Of a stretch of 64,000 nucleotides of DNA, positions 50,824 to 61,800 are shown piece after piece (position 1 is the stretch's first letter; each line of letters opens with the position of its first letter). The stretch is taken from assembly GCA_018857735.1 (NCBI GenBank), contig JABMCL010000713.1:1157501-1221500 (forward strand), written 5' to 3'. Made by a program: the position numbers and the translations under genes. The stretch is from Alviniconcha marisindica (lineage: Eukaryota; Mollusca; Gastropoda; Provannidae). Below the pieces are notes generated by a model. That model worked only from the letters and a program-made list of their open reading frames with translations. It was not told the DNA's origin and did no database searches.

Positions 50824-52435
50824 CAAACTACTGGAGCTGATACCTCATGCCCGTTTTGCCCACACGAGACAGAGGACGAGCTGCATGTTCTGTGCAAATG
50901 TACAACGTACAATAATATTAGACCTGACTTTTTAAGGCGTGACGGTCTGCGGACTAGTGTTCCTTACCATTCAGTTATGGAAACAACTAATCAATGCCGT
51001 TTGCAGCAGATTGCATTGTTTCTTATCAAGGCAGGGAAAATGAGACAGATAACTGACTGATTTGGAATAGTAGCGGCACGTAGTTGTATGTGTAGGTGCT
51101 GTGTGTGTGTGGTGGGGGGGGGTGGGGGGGGGGGGGGGGGGGGGTAGGGGGGGGGGGGGATAGAAGCATGTTTAAAAAATGTATTGTGCAGCCTAAATAT
51201 GCAGTGTGTTCATGTTCTTTGTGAAAGAGGCTAATGGCCTAAAAACAAATAAACTTTCTTGTTCTTGTTCTTGTGACCAAACTACAATCCTTGTAAAATA
51301 AAGTTTTCAAGTTTGAGTTTGAAATGTCTCTCTCTCCGGGGGGTGGCAGTGTGGGTTTGAAATGTCTCTCCCTCTCCAGGGGTGGCGGTGTGGGTGAGCG
51401 GATAATGACATATATACAAAGGGCCTAGTGTAGCTATGATGTCCAGGCATGACTGCACTCACACAAATCAAAGCACTCACTCTTGTCTAAGATGTACTGA
51501 AGATCCTGTGGAGAGATGAACTTGTTCCAGTCATGTGTGCCTGGAGAAACCAGCCGTAGAAAATTCTCAGCCCCAACCACACCTACAGCATAGCTCAGGT
51601 AAGTCTTGTTCAAAGTCGTCAGGAATATGGACCCACCAGGCTGGAATCCAAAGAAATCAAAGTGCTGTCAGTTTAACCTGCTATTTCACTCATGACCTAA
51701 AATCTGGAATGAGTCTCCCTCCAAACATGTTTTGTTCAAAAGGATATAGAAGGGATTGTCACAAAAGTTAAAAAGGTGTTTAAAAAAGAACAACAATCCA
51801 ACAAATCAGGTTCTATTTTCAAAATGCCCTGTTGATTTTCTATTTCTGCTAAGAGAGAGAGAGAGAGAGAAAAAAGTAGAAAAAAAGTAGAAGAAGACAT
51901 AAAAATATAGTGCACTGAACAACCTACATGTGGTGCATGCCTACACTGCCCAAGGCCAAACAACAAGAAGTTGCTGGTAGTGGTACACACAGATGATTAA
52001 CACTTACAAAGACTTGCCTATATTTATCACATCATTTTGATACAGATTCATGTATGTGGGTCCCAATATTTGTTTATTCTTGTCCAGTTGTAGGGAAAAC
52101 AATTAGCACCACAATTTTGATATGCTTTGGCTGATTGTATCTACTGTATTATTGTTTGGTCAGCTTCTTCAAAAGGAGATGAGAAATGGAATTACTGATG
52201 TTAATGGCAGGGGGAAAAACTGTTTTATACAATGATTAACCTTTTTGACTGGTGCACATTTGCTGAAGTTAATAAACCTTCATGTCAAGCAATGTCTCAA
52301 GAGAACAACAATTAAAAAGAAAAGAAAAAAGAAAAGAAAAGATGAAGATGACATTATAATGCCAAGGGAGTAAAACTTCACTGTAAATAAAACAAATCAA
52401 GAATGCAACCATACACATGTATAAATATAAAAGTA

Positions 52436-52478
<43 letters not shown>

Positions 52479-55400
52479 GTATATATATACTATATTGTGC
52501 AGCCTACAAATACTATGAGTCATACTTAGTAGTCACTTTAGTCTGATGGGAAGCCACATTGTTGATAAACAAAGCCATTAATGCACAAAGCATATGTGGG
52601 AAATAAACACTGAGAATGAGATGGTAATTGCTGGATCACACAAAAAAGACGGGGGAAAATGATGAAAGAAATGTTGATGGCAATCATTAGATAAATCATT
52701 AAATAACGGATAACAAACGGACAAAAACATCCTCCTCAAAATGTCTGCTCAGATTCTCTGTCATTTTCCTAAAGAAAAAACTACACAAAGGAGAAAACAA
52801 CACCCCACCCATATAATGTAATATCATATTATTATAATTCATAATTAAAATTGTAATCCATTGTTACCTTCATGTTGTGCTTGAATGACTATCACCTCCT
52901 ATTTTGAAGAATAAATTTTAAAAACTAAAAGCAGGTTGTTCCCTTTAGTTGTAGTTAAAAATTGTAACTTATAAATGATCACCTTTATAAGCTCACAACA
53001 AGCAGTGACAAATGTTGAAACCTCTGCGACATGCTCCACGACCTCAGAAGCAACAACCGCATCAAACTTCCCAGCTTCCGTCCCCACCAAATCCTCGACG
53101 GTAGCCTGGATGTACTTGATTTTGCTTGCCACCTTTGGCTCATGAATGACGTGGGCCTGAGCAATCTTGATGTTCTCTTCCGATGCATCAACTCCTATCA
53201 CAAATGCTCCCAGGCGAGCGAGGGGCTGAAAAACATGTCCCATCATAGACTGTACTGTGTTACAAAGAAATCTCATGTTATTTTGTACTTCTTCTTCTGC
53301 ATTCCTCTATTTATGGAGCCAGTTTTACAGTCGAAATGAATGGTGTATACATGTGACTGTTCTCAATTTTCCTGCCACTTGGGCAGCCACATCAATTCCA
53401 TCTTTGAGAGCTGACCTAGTATGTGCTCTATTTTTGCATGTTCAAACAATGGTATAGCTGCCAATGCTTGGGATTGTTAACGTGCCCACACATATATGCG
53501 GAGGTACATGCAATTGCACACTGGGGCTGTATGAACACCATAAGAGAGTAGTCTGCACTGAAAGCCAGCTCTGGAAGAAAAATCCCCTCCTGCAATGGAG
53601 AGTCAAACCAGCATCAGCAGCTACATCCTCACCCCATTCTGTACTTTCGCAAAGTTTAAAAATTGTAATCTTCAGTGGCAAGAGCCAGGTAGGCCATGGA
53701 GAAACCAAAGTAAGTCAGATCTGAAATTTTACATGTACATGGTTAAAAACTAAATCAACCAGTTCAGCATAATTCATCCAGCAAGTCACATGATGTAGTC
53801 AAATGTCTACCTCCCAAAATGTATGAGAACTTTTCTCATTAAACTTCAGTCAAGCCCAAGTATTTCTTAAAATTAAATACATAAATGGAGATGAGCGTGG
53901 GGGAAGGGGGGGGGGGGGGGCACATCATTATAAACGTTTCATCAGTTCATAACTTTGTACACATGTGCTGGAAAATGGTCAAACATGCAAAGTCTCAACC
54001 AGTTCTGCGAAAACTACCAAGTTGTTAGCAATTTCTAGCAAAGAAACAAAATCAACAACAGCAGCAACATTCCTACCTCTGATAAAATGCCACCTCCACT
54101 GCCAACATCAACGATCTGAAATCCATCCAGTGGTAAGGATGGTTGGATGCTTCCTCCAGATGAGTTCTGTTCACGTACACTGACCAGAGCATCGCGTATT
54201 AAAGGCACTCGTAGTTCATTCATGCTGTGCAATGCCTCAAATTCGCCAGCCTCGTCCCACCACAATTCTGCAAGCTTAGAGAACTTGTTCACCTCCTCCT
54301 CATCTATTGTTGTTTGTGCCACTGGACGTTGGGAGTTTTGGGCATTACCTTCTGCTGATCTACAAAGAAGTAAAAAAGAGGAAAAATGAGTCAGGTAACA
54401 CACTAAAACAGTATACAGTACATGTAAGAATCAACATGCACACACGCACACGCACACACACACACACACACACATATGGTCACACATGCACACTCACACA
54501 CACACACATGCACCCAGGGTACTTTAGCCAATTTTCAGTTCTGTAGATGTAATTTGTACGTTTATTATAATATTAACAATAATGCAGCTACAGAAGGGAC
54601 TTAGTGAGAACTTTACTAAGTATTTGGGTGGCTAATGTGTTGAAATTTTGCACATTATCCAGTGGTCAAAGTTTGACTCCTGACAGGGTTAAAGACTGTT
54701 TTTCAGCTATCCCAAGTCAGTATTAATTTGTACATGCTAGTCTCGCCTTTGTGTGCACAGCATGCTCTAAGATCATTGTACATGTTTAAGATCCCATATT
54801 CAAGCCTAATGGCTAGTGGTATGGTAAGTAAGCAATAGACCACTCCACAACGCACCGCTTCCAGCCATAAGCTCCGCCCCTCTGGCAAGCGACCTGAAAA
54901 GATGGCTGCAGCCGAACCCAAAAGTACTCTCGATCTCTTGCCGCTGAGAGACCTGTCGCTGTTGTGTTTTGGTCAAAGCCCGCCTATTTTAAAATAGAAG
55001 GGCTTTGGTTTTGGTGAGAGAAAACTCACCCAAAGGTCAAAGCGGTCTTTTGAGACACAGGACCCTGTGTTGATAATATAAATGGTCTGCAGTTAGTCTT
55101 ATCATGCCCTCCTTGGTCAGATGGGAAAGGGAAGGGACAGTTTACATCCCAGGGAGGGTGAAATGGGTTCCAGCTTGCCAAAGCAATTACTAACCCAAAC
55201 AGACACTTCCAGCCTCTCTCCTGCAGTGGTCCAGGTTTTGTCAAGACCAAAGCCCAGATGGTCAAGACCTTTGACAGTTGGGAGTGCCAGATTACACCCC
55301 CCTCTACACAGAACAGTTAGAAACTAGCGAACTCCAACTCTGGCCTAGTAGTGGAGAGAAGCAGCGAAACAAGAGGGGATGGTAGACGGCAGTGTTACTT

Positions 55401-55846
55401 CTATATCTGTGACAGTGCAGAGTTATAGCCACAGGGATTGGAGCTAATTTTTGTGTTGCTTCTGTTATGTGCAGATTTCTTCATGTGTTAGTTTAGTAGA
55501 ATTAATGAAATTTAATTAATGCTGAACAGAAACTTAGACTAACTATGACATATCATTTTCTACAAGTTACTCCAGACCTGCAAGAGAAATATATCATTGA
55601 AAGCACGATGCCTTTGATAAATGATACAGTAAAACGTTTGGCCACTGCTCGATCATTTATTATACATGCTGTTTATATTTACTTAGAAACTGGGACTGAA
55701 CTTGTGACATATTATTATCATTGTGAGCACACTTAACGTTGGATACTTTTCCCTGTGGAATGTCACTGTCAAGCGGGATTTTACTGTATAACAAGCGTCA
55801 GAACAGGTAGGATATTTCACTGATTTAGCCGGCATGCCCCACAGTA

Positions 55847-55898
<52 letters not shown>

Positions 55899-55921
55899 TG
55901 AGTGAGTGAGTGAGTGAGTGA

Positions 55922-55985
<64 letters not shown>

Positions 55986-57578
55986 GGGTTTCAGTATGGT
56001 TGTGTGTCTGTAAGTGCTCTGTCTGTCTGCCTGTCTGTCTGTCTGTCTCTGTTTCACAGTATGCCATTCGATCGGTGTATGGCAGTATGTCTGCCTGTCA
56101 CAGTTTATGCAGCAGTTATTGGTAGTCTGCATGAGCATGCCTACACATTTTGGTTTTGGTTTTACTAGAGCCATGTAGAGAATTATTGACAGAATTAAAA
56201 GCACTTTATTTTCAGCCAAAACTCTCATTACTGCTTAGTTCCTCAATATAATATATTCAGTGTAACGAGCATCTAAACTGTGAGTAGTATGCCATCAGTT
56301 ATATACCACTGAAAACCTCCTCTGAATTTTAAGATTTTTACCGTAGTGTCACGCATGCCCCCCCCCCCCCCCCCCCCCCCCCCAACACACTATTATTAAA
56401 CCGATAATGCAATGTTCCAAGTGAATGAACAACATTTTGGCCGTTATACGGCACGTATTTTGTGTTTAGCTATGTAGTCCTACACTAATAATTATTCTTC
56501 CACCACATGCACACAATCATTGACTTTGACAGCTTACAAAAGAGAAAACCGAACGCATGCATAAATTAACTGGATCATACGTTTTGTACTAAGGCTGACA
56601 TATCTTAGAACACACGTAGTAGTTCTTTGTTATCACGCTCGGGTTTAGTTGACCATGGGGTCGACCACAGCCTTGATCCAAGCTTTACAATCTTTCAGCC
56701 TTGTTTTTGGCTTCGGAAGCGGCTAGAATGTGACACCTGCACATTTGTCAGGGTATCGTTCGTCTGACTTACACTGGCCATAGCAACAATTCCGTTTTCC
56801 TGGTTTCTTTTCTGCCATGTCGAACACTGCCAACTGACCACTTGCAGTGTCTGGCATGAAAGCTTGCCAGGCCATTTCAGGCCTTGTCAAAACACGTGGG
56901 CACCTCATTATGCTGTGGCACGCGATTGGCTGAAATCTAAGGGTGTGTCTGCTTTGACTGACAGGAGTGGAGTCGTCTATTGGTTTTTAAAACCCAGTCA
57001 ACCTCCTAGATCATATCAGGGCAAAGGTTTTGGTGGTATGGAACACAGTAAAAGCATAATATTAACATTAAAAATAGCTGCAAATTAATCAAAACCATGA
57101 TTGTGGTTGCCCCCCATGGAAGAAGAAGGGTGCATTTCTGTAGGTCTTTGCAATCAGTTTCAGTTTCAGCGCAGGTTAAATTGAAGGTTATGTAACCATC
57201 CTCAAATTACGCAATCGACAATGACCATGGCTACTCCCAGGGAAGAACATGGACGCTCGCTATTCTTCAGATGAAGCTGCTGGTTAATCTGACTAATTAC
57301 GCCCACACTTTCAAATATAATCACCGGTGAACTGAAGAACTGGTGGATATCCATGCTTTTGTACATGAAAATAAATGCTGGTCTGTTGATAGAATTGGAG
57401 GAGGGTGGGTCGTCCTCAGACTTTGACGTTGAGAAGGCAGACTGTGACAGTTTCTTCTCTGCTCAGCGATGTTTTCGCCAAAAGTAACATCTACTCTCGA
57501 TGATGAAAATGTGAAAGCAAAATTGTGACGGGTAAGTCTCTGGACAGCCTGACGACATGCACGGCAAACGAGGATCAT
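48496..57578 (-). CDS. COQ3: COQ3 (ubiquinone biosynthesis O-methyltransferase, mitochondrial), five exons
   Basis: Catalyses both O-methylations of the coenzyme Q ring, in the matrix-side CoQ synthome (family knowledge). Exons in transcript order: 57578-57325, 54359-54077, 53225-52983, 51640-51481, 48638-48496; 1083 nt, 360 aa, against 369 aa in human as remembered. Exon 1 begins MILVCRACRQAVQRLTRHNF: basic, with no acidic residue for over 25 positions, as in a mitochondrial presequence. An in-frame ATG also lies upstream at 57680. Exon 2 carries KLAELWWDEAG, LHSMNELRVPLIRD and the SAM motif VDVGSGGGILSE, completed by PLARLGAFVIGVD in exon 3, which also holds FDAVVASEVVEHV. Exon 4 reads PGGSIFLTTLNKTYLSYA through FISPQDLQYILD. 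Exon 5 carries MMYNPLTKRWSWMKNTSINY and ends SFTDK. Exons 2-5 are near certain. Exon 1 is inferred from its presequence, phase-2 donor (CG/GTGATT) and total length. Possible poly(A) signals on the minus strand lie at 47899-47894 and 47525-47520. Confidence 0.93.
48919..48975 (+). mobile_element. Short dispersed repeat (TTGGTGTTTTACACCCAGTC family)
   Basis: AATTGGTGTTTTACACCCAG + TCAACCAGTATGGTTATATC. The clearest copy of the family also seen at 13243, 56990, 62586 and as the 64-bp insert at 22225. In the last COQ3 intron. Confidence 0.6.
49068..49104. repeat. (CA)n/(TA)n microsatellite
   Basis: CACACA followed by about 26 bp of TA in the last COQ3 intron. Confidence 0.93.
49626..50073. mobile_element. 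Foldback (palindromic) element flanked by a 17-bp direct repeat
   Basis: ATCTAGTCTGAATAAAA occurs exactly at 49626-49642 and 50057-50073. Between them, about 100 bp on the left (49735-49840: AAATGAGACTTAAATGACAG through GAGACGAGAAGCTAAATCAC) is the near-perfect reverse complement of 49885-49975. The centre has a smaller stem (TGCTTGG against CCAAGCA). It carries no ORF, so it is non-autonomous. It lies in the last COQ3 intron. Confidence 0.8.
50350..50466. repeat. Retroelement-type tail plus (CT)n microsatellite
   Basis: ATATACAAATCCCC + TATACTATTATTATTACTCT, then CT at 50434-50466. Confidence 0.7.
50690..51330 (+). mobile_element. Non-LTR retrotransposon 3' end (ORF2 C-terminus + 3' UTR) within stacked repeats
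   Basis: After a CT tract (50771-50818), the frame to 51060 encodes SCPFCPHETEDELHVLCKCT + TYNNIRPDFL, the Cys/His knuckle at the end of many LINE ORF2 proteins, and stops at ITD. A 3' UTR with a G-rich block follows (51095-51165), ending AAACTTTCTTGTTCTTGTTC. Flanking GACTATTAAAGCTTTCGAG (50745) and AAATAAAGTTTTCAAGTTTG (51296) look like tails of other retroelements, so this is a nest. Confidence 0.8.
51841..52980. other. COQ3 intron, no recognised element except microsatellites
   Basis: Contains a short GA run (51850-51870) and (CA)n/(TA)n at 52437-52490. Nothing else identified. Confidence 0.5.
53430..53650 (-). mobile_element. tRNA-derived SINE, minus orientation
   Basis: Shares GCTTGGGATTGTTAACGTGC, GCTGTATGAACACCATAAGA, GGAAGAAAAATCCCCTCC and GGAGAGTCAAACC with the 4262 copy. 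In a COQ3 intron. Confidence 0.75.
54435..54512. repeat. (CA)n microsatellite, interrupted
   Basis: CA runs with CATATGGT and CATGCA interruptions in COQ3 intron 1. Confidence 0.93.
54618..54825 (+). mobile_element. Probable degraded SINE, plus orientation
   Basis: A B-box-like GTCAAAGTTTGACTCCTG early on, and a 3' end GTACATGTTTAAGATCCC similar to the GTGCACATTAAAAATCCC end of the SINE at 35849. The middle is unrecognisable. Confidence 0.45.
54974..55007. repeat. 34-bp hairpin
   Basis: CAAAGCCC + GC + CTATTTTAAAATAG + AA + GGGCTTTG: an 8-bp outer stem and a perfect 14-bp inner palindrome with one 2-nt internal mismatch. In COQ3 intron 1, next to a GC-rich patch with AAGATGGCTGC at 54899. 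Confidence 0.8.
55849..55981. repeat. (GT)n - (GAGT)n - (GT)n compound microsatellite
   Basis: A GT run, about seven GAGT units, and a second GT run, followed by (CTGT)n near 56020-56050. In COQ3 intron 1. Confidence 0.95.
56358..56383. repeat. Poly-C tract
   Basis: About 26 C in COQ3 intron 1, similar to the one at 1235. Confidence 0.9.
56645..56818 (-). pseudogene. THAP-like zinc-finger fragment with in-frame TAG
   Basis: Minus strand from the ATG at 56818: MAEKKPGKRNCCYGQCKSDE, RYPDKCAGVTF, a TAG, then PLPKPKTRLKDCKAWIKAVV. This matches the first half of a THAP-type C2CH domain: paired Cys near the N-terminus, F-P-x-P-K-P, then a central W. The in-frame TAG and the loss of the C-x2-H end suggest a dead relic, probably from a transposon or an expanded THAP family. 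It lies inside COQ3 intron 1 on the same strand. Confidence 0.5.
56985..57025 (+). mobile_element. Short dispersed repeat fragment
   Basis: AAAACCCAGTCAACCTCC + TAGATCATATCAGGGC, a relative of the 48919 family, 300 bp from COQ3 exon 1. Confidence 0.45.
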
Positions 57579-57937
57579 CTTGCAAGCGTGAAGCGGAGTT
57601 CCGGAAACAGCAGACGCTCTTTTTGGTAGGCGCAGTTCATCTTTTAAGTAATATCCGTACAAATGATATGAATTGATCATAGTTGTTTACATTTTCTAAC
57701 ATTTTCCGTTCATGGCATTTCCATAACGATGTTTGTGTATCATGAGATTTTCAGCTTGTTTGAAGTAATATTGCAAAGCCCAAAGAGCACTGCCGACATT
57801 CATAACTTTGGTATAATACAGCTTTAAGACGCATGGATAACCGTGGACGACGCCATGATATTTGTCAGACCGTGCATTGTCAATGTGTTAGAAGTGGTCG
57901 TGCCTACAGGTCCAGAGAGTCGATTGTCATCGTAATC
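57579..57937. promoter_or_regulatory. Putative shared bidirectional promoter, COQ3 (-) / PNISR (+)
   Basis: COQ3 exon 1 starts at 57578 on the minus strand, and the presumed PNISR leader exon ends at 57937 on the plus strand, so both transcripts probably initiate within this short interval. It is moderately CpG-containing and lacks an obvious TATA box. It may also hold COQ3 5' UTR, since the reading frame stays open to an ATG at 57680. Inferred from gene layout. Confidence 0.4.
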
Positions 57938-58870
57938 GTGAGTAAATTGCTGCATTCTTACCGCTAGATCCATGCACAGTTAGTATGCATCGAAGTTTAG
58001 TAGGTACTCGTTTGTTATAAAAATGACTTAGTGTGGGGCTTAGAACTGGCTGTGTTGTCTAGAATCCACAAATCTCCGGGCGAAAAACAAAAAAACTAAA
58101 AACTGTTGTGCGTTTTACTTTGCATGCTGCCAACGGAAGTGCTATCTTGTTAAAGCTGCATAGCGCTTCCATTATATTCTGGGCTACTGTTTTTTCCAAC
58201 AACAAAAATTTCCATTGCAAAAATGGCCAAAGTGGTCCCTGCAAGTGCAATGTATAACTATAGTATAAATCCAGTCAGAACTTGAACAAACATCAGCCTT
58301 CGTCGTTTTTCCTTTCTCAGAATCGAAATCGAATCATCCACTTCCAGTTCACTAGTTCCAGTGACCAGTCCCGCTGGCATTGTGCAGTCATTTTAATATT
58401 TTACCCTCCCTTTTCAAACATTAAATTTAGATACGGAACTTTCCATGTGTTGGTGATGACATCGTTATTTTAGTTTAAAGGTTCTGTTGGCCAATGTCTG
58501 TCAAGTGTCATAGTGTGGGGTAACACAGCGTAACTAAGAGTTGATGATATAGGTACTAAGGTAGACTGTTTGGTAACCTTTGTACTATTTCTATTTTATT
58601 TTATTTTTTCTAGCCTCTTCATTGCTTTTTTTATTTTTTATTTAAACTATTTTACACACAAATCATTACTAATACAATAATGGCTGATTTACGTCCTTAT
58701 GAATATGATAGTGTTTTTGTTTTGTTTGTTCTCTCTTCTTACTAGACTAGCCGTTGTTAACAAGTCTTGCTTCATTTATAAATGTAATGCATCCCCAACT
58801 GTTGGGTAAAATTGTCTTTTCATTTTGAAGCAGGTTTATAGCAGCTTTACAGACTTTAGAAGCTGACAAT
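57900..58870 (+). other. Possible PNISR 5' UTR exon and first intron
   Basis: A strong donor GTGAGT at 57938-57943 and an acceptor ending at 58852 (GCAGCTTTACAG) would join an upstream non-coding exon to the start-codon exon, leaving 18 nt of 5' UTR before the ATG. The exon 5' end is not visible. This is inferred from splice signals only. Confidence 0.35.
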
Positions 58871-61800
58871 ATGTGGGCCAATCCGTGGGGTGGGACATGG
58901 CCCATCCAGCAGTCAGCTTATCAGAATATGCCACACGAGCAAGGTAAGAACATCCACAGTGTGTTTTCTCCATTCTTACTGGCAGTTTTATACATCTTGC
59001 TGTACATGCCAATTAGTGAAATTACCAAGACATTGTCATCAAGTTTACTAGCATTGTGAAGCTTGGCTTATGAAGAGGAAGAAAAAAGCAGATTGCATTT
59101 TGTACCTTTTACTAGTTTTAGTTTTATTACAATATTAGTTTTAAGTCACTTTTTAATCAGTGCGTCATCAGGTCATCATGTTGATTATCTAGTAAGTGTG
59201 ATGTTCATTTTTAGAATATGCAGCAAACAAACTTATGTATTCAGTGATTCACAGAATGTGCTCAGAGCACTTCAAAAAGAGAACAGGATATAGTCCGTAT
59301 TATTTTCACACAAAGCTACAACAACAGCATCCCAGTGTCATATATGTGCACAAAGTGCTGTATTTTATGCCCTAAATTGACCTAAAAATGAAAATGTGAT
59401 ATACATAAATCAAATGATAAAAACTGAAGAAGAAAAACTTCAGTGGGACTCTACCCAGCATACTGCCACTGGGGTAAAATCACCAAGACCACCACGCAGA
59501 AAGCTGACAACTCCTTCAGCTGTGACAATGGGAAAGTATGCCAGTGAAACCTCTAATTTCTAAACAGTGCACCAGCAACACCTATGCACAAATAAATAAA
59601 CAAAACAACAACAAAACCAAATGTGCAGCCCAGAGACTCATGACACAAACTTGAAATGATGTGTGACAAATGTTTGTAAAACTTGTTTTTAAAGAGAAAA
59701 TATTAGTAAATTAGAGGCTGTTTTGTGAATGAAATGGGATTTTCTTCTTTATTATTGCTGTGTATGTTGTATCTTATACTGGTTCTGGGAGTATGTTGTG
59801 TAGTTTACACTATGTAGTAAAACTAGCATGTACAGCCATGCACTGCAGGTCAGTACTATTGTACTACTACTACTACTTGTAGCCTGACATGAGAAGAGTT
59901 TTACCATTGACTTTAAGAGTTAAGTGTCTGCTCACCATCTTTTACAGCGGAAGACTTGTAATTGTATTAACCTTATTACAACTTATACGCTGGTTCACCG
60001 TTGACGCTTTGGCTTTGAATCTTAACACTTTACTCATCTTTAGTGATAGTAGTAATACTGGACATAGCTGAATTCCTAATTTCAGTGGACTGGGCCTCCC
60101 TTGCCAAGCAGTGGATTGCACAGAGAGAAGCAGCCGAAGTGATACATCATGAACAGAGCGAAGTCCTGGCACAGCCACCCCCACCCCCTCCCCCACTGCC
60201 AGTTGCTGCTGCAGAGCCAGAGCCACACAGAGCAAGCCAGGAGGATGAAAACAGCATGGATATCTCGGATGATGAAGCTGAGGGTGGACCCAAACCTAGT
60301 GCTGCATCCAACAATGGTGAGATGGGAGGTCAGTGTTGAAATTTTGAAAAGCCACATGCTGCCTAGTCTGAAGATGTTCTTTCAGGTTTCTGTGCTGAAA
60401 AGAAAGAAGTAACGGTATTCATTTTCTGTCCCTTTTTCTTCATCAGACATCAGCACATAAATGAGACGGCAGAAAAGATAATAAAATAGTACTACCAGTA
60501 GGCATGATTACACTTTAATTCAATATATAAAAACAAAGAAATTATTTTATAAAATCTGACGTGGAAAATATCCTCTGTTTTGTTTTGTTTCTTTTTTATG
60601 AGAATACTTGCAGATAGTAAGCTTAACGAAAAGCTTTAGAAGTGCCTAATACCAATTCTCTACGGTACTACTGTTGCAAGCCCTGTGTCTGGTGTGACAA
60701 TTGACCAAGTCTGATGGGTTGGCTATTTTTATGTCGTACTTCTCAGGTGTGGCATGAAAGCATTTTTTGTAAGTGAAAATATAATCTTCAGACGCAGTAC
60801 TTTGACACGGTTAACCTGTAATAAACAGTTCTGATGCTTGATTTTCACAACATAACTATGTCCCACTTCTGTGTACCACCTTTTAGCACAGGCTCATATG
60901 GCGCTATAAAAATAACCACTGTTGTTGTTATTATTAAATAAGCTTTTCAACCTCATGCATGTTTTGGCATTTAGCAGCTGCAACTACATGGATACATGTA
61001 TGTTTACTACGTCATGTTGCAGGTCTTTCAGGTCAGAGTCCACTGCTGCCCACCCCTGGGCCAGCATCAGGCCAGGGGAATGGGGGTGACTGGGTTGCCC
61101 CTTGGCACCCTCCTCCCCAGGGCCCAGGCGAATGGCAGGATGGCAGTCAGGTACAGGGTTATGAAGGATATGAGGGCTACCCTGTAAGTGTCCTTAAATT
61201 GTCCAAACTTTTAAAAGTAATTGATCAGTCAGGAACCACGGGGCAAGATGAAGATGTTGCTCTGCCTTGAAGTTCTGGGTGTTTTTTTTAGCCTTGGCTC
61301 ATTGTTTGGTTTGGTTTGTTCGGAGATGGTATCAGACACATCTGAGGAAAGTCTGTGGGCTGTTCTTTATGTGCTAGGGTGTGGCAGGTCACAAGATTGG
61401 AAAACGAGGCTGGGATGTATCGTGTGTAAAAAGGGGAGAGAGTGTAGATATTTTATTGTCTGTGCCGTAGCCCTTGCTCAGAAAGAGTTCCAGTGTCAGT
61501 TTTATTGGCAGTTGCCCTTTGTCATCTTTTCCAGGCTGAAAGGCATATTTTCCCTTCGCTCATTTTGGCCTTTCAGACACGGAGAAAGTTGTTTCAAATT
61601 GAAGTGCTTATTTTAACAAAACTTTTGCCAAGTGTTTAATACATAATATTCATAAGCCATGCCATTGTTATCAGCAGTGTTATAATGAATGCTAGCAGGT
61701 GGATTCAGGTGGTCAGTGATAGAGATGCAGCTGAATATTGCAGTCTTTTACATCTTAGTGCTTCCACCTCAGGTATAGATAGATCAGATGTTGACTTCAG

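Noticed and set aside
54902..54997. 31-codon ORF starting MAAAEPKSTLDLLPLRD
   Set aside because: Short, no family match, no clear splice continuation. Kept only as part of a possible promoter patch.
55849..55981. Cys/Val or Thr/His repeat proteins from dinucleotide tracts
   Set aside because: These ORFs, here and at the other GT/CA tracts, are simple-sequence translations.
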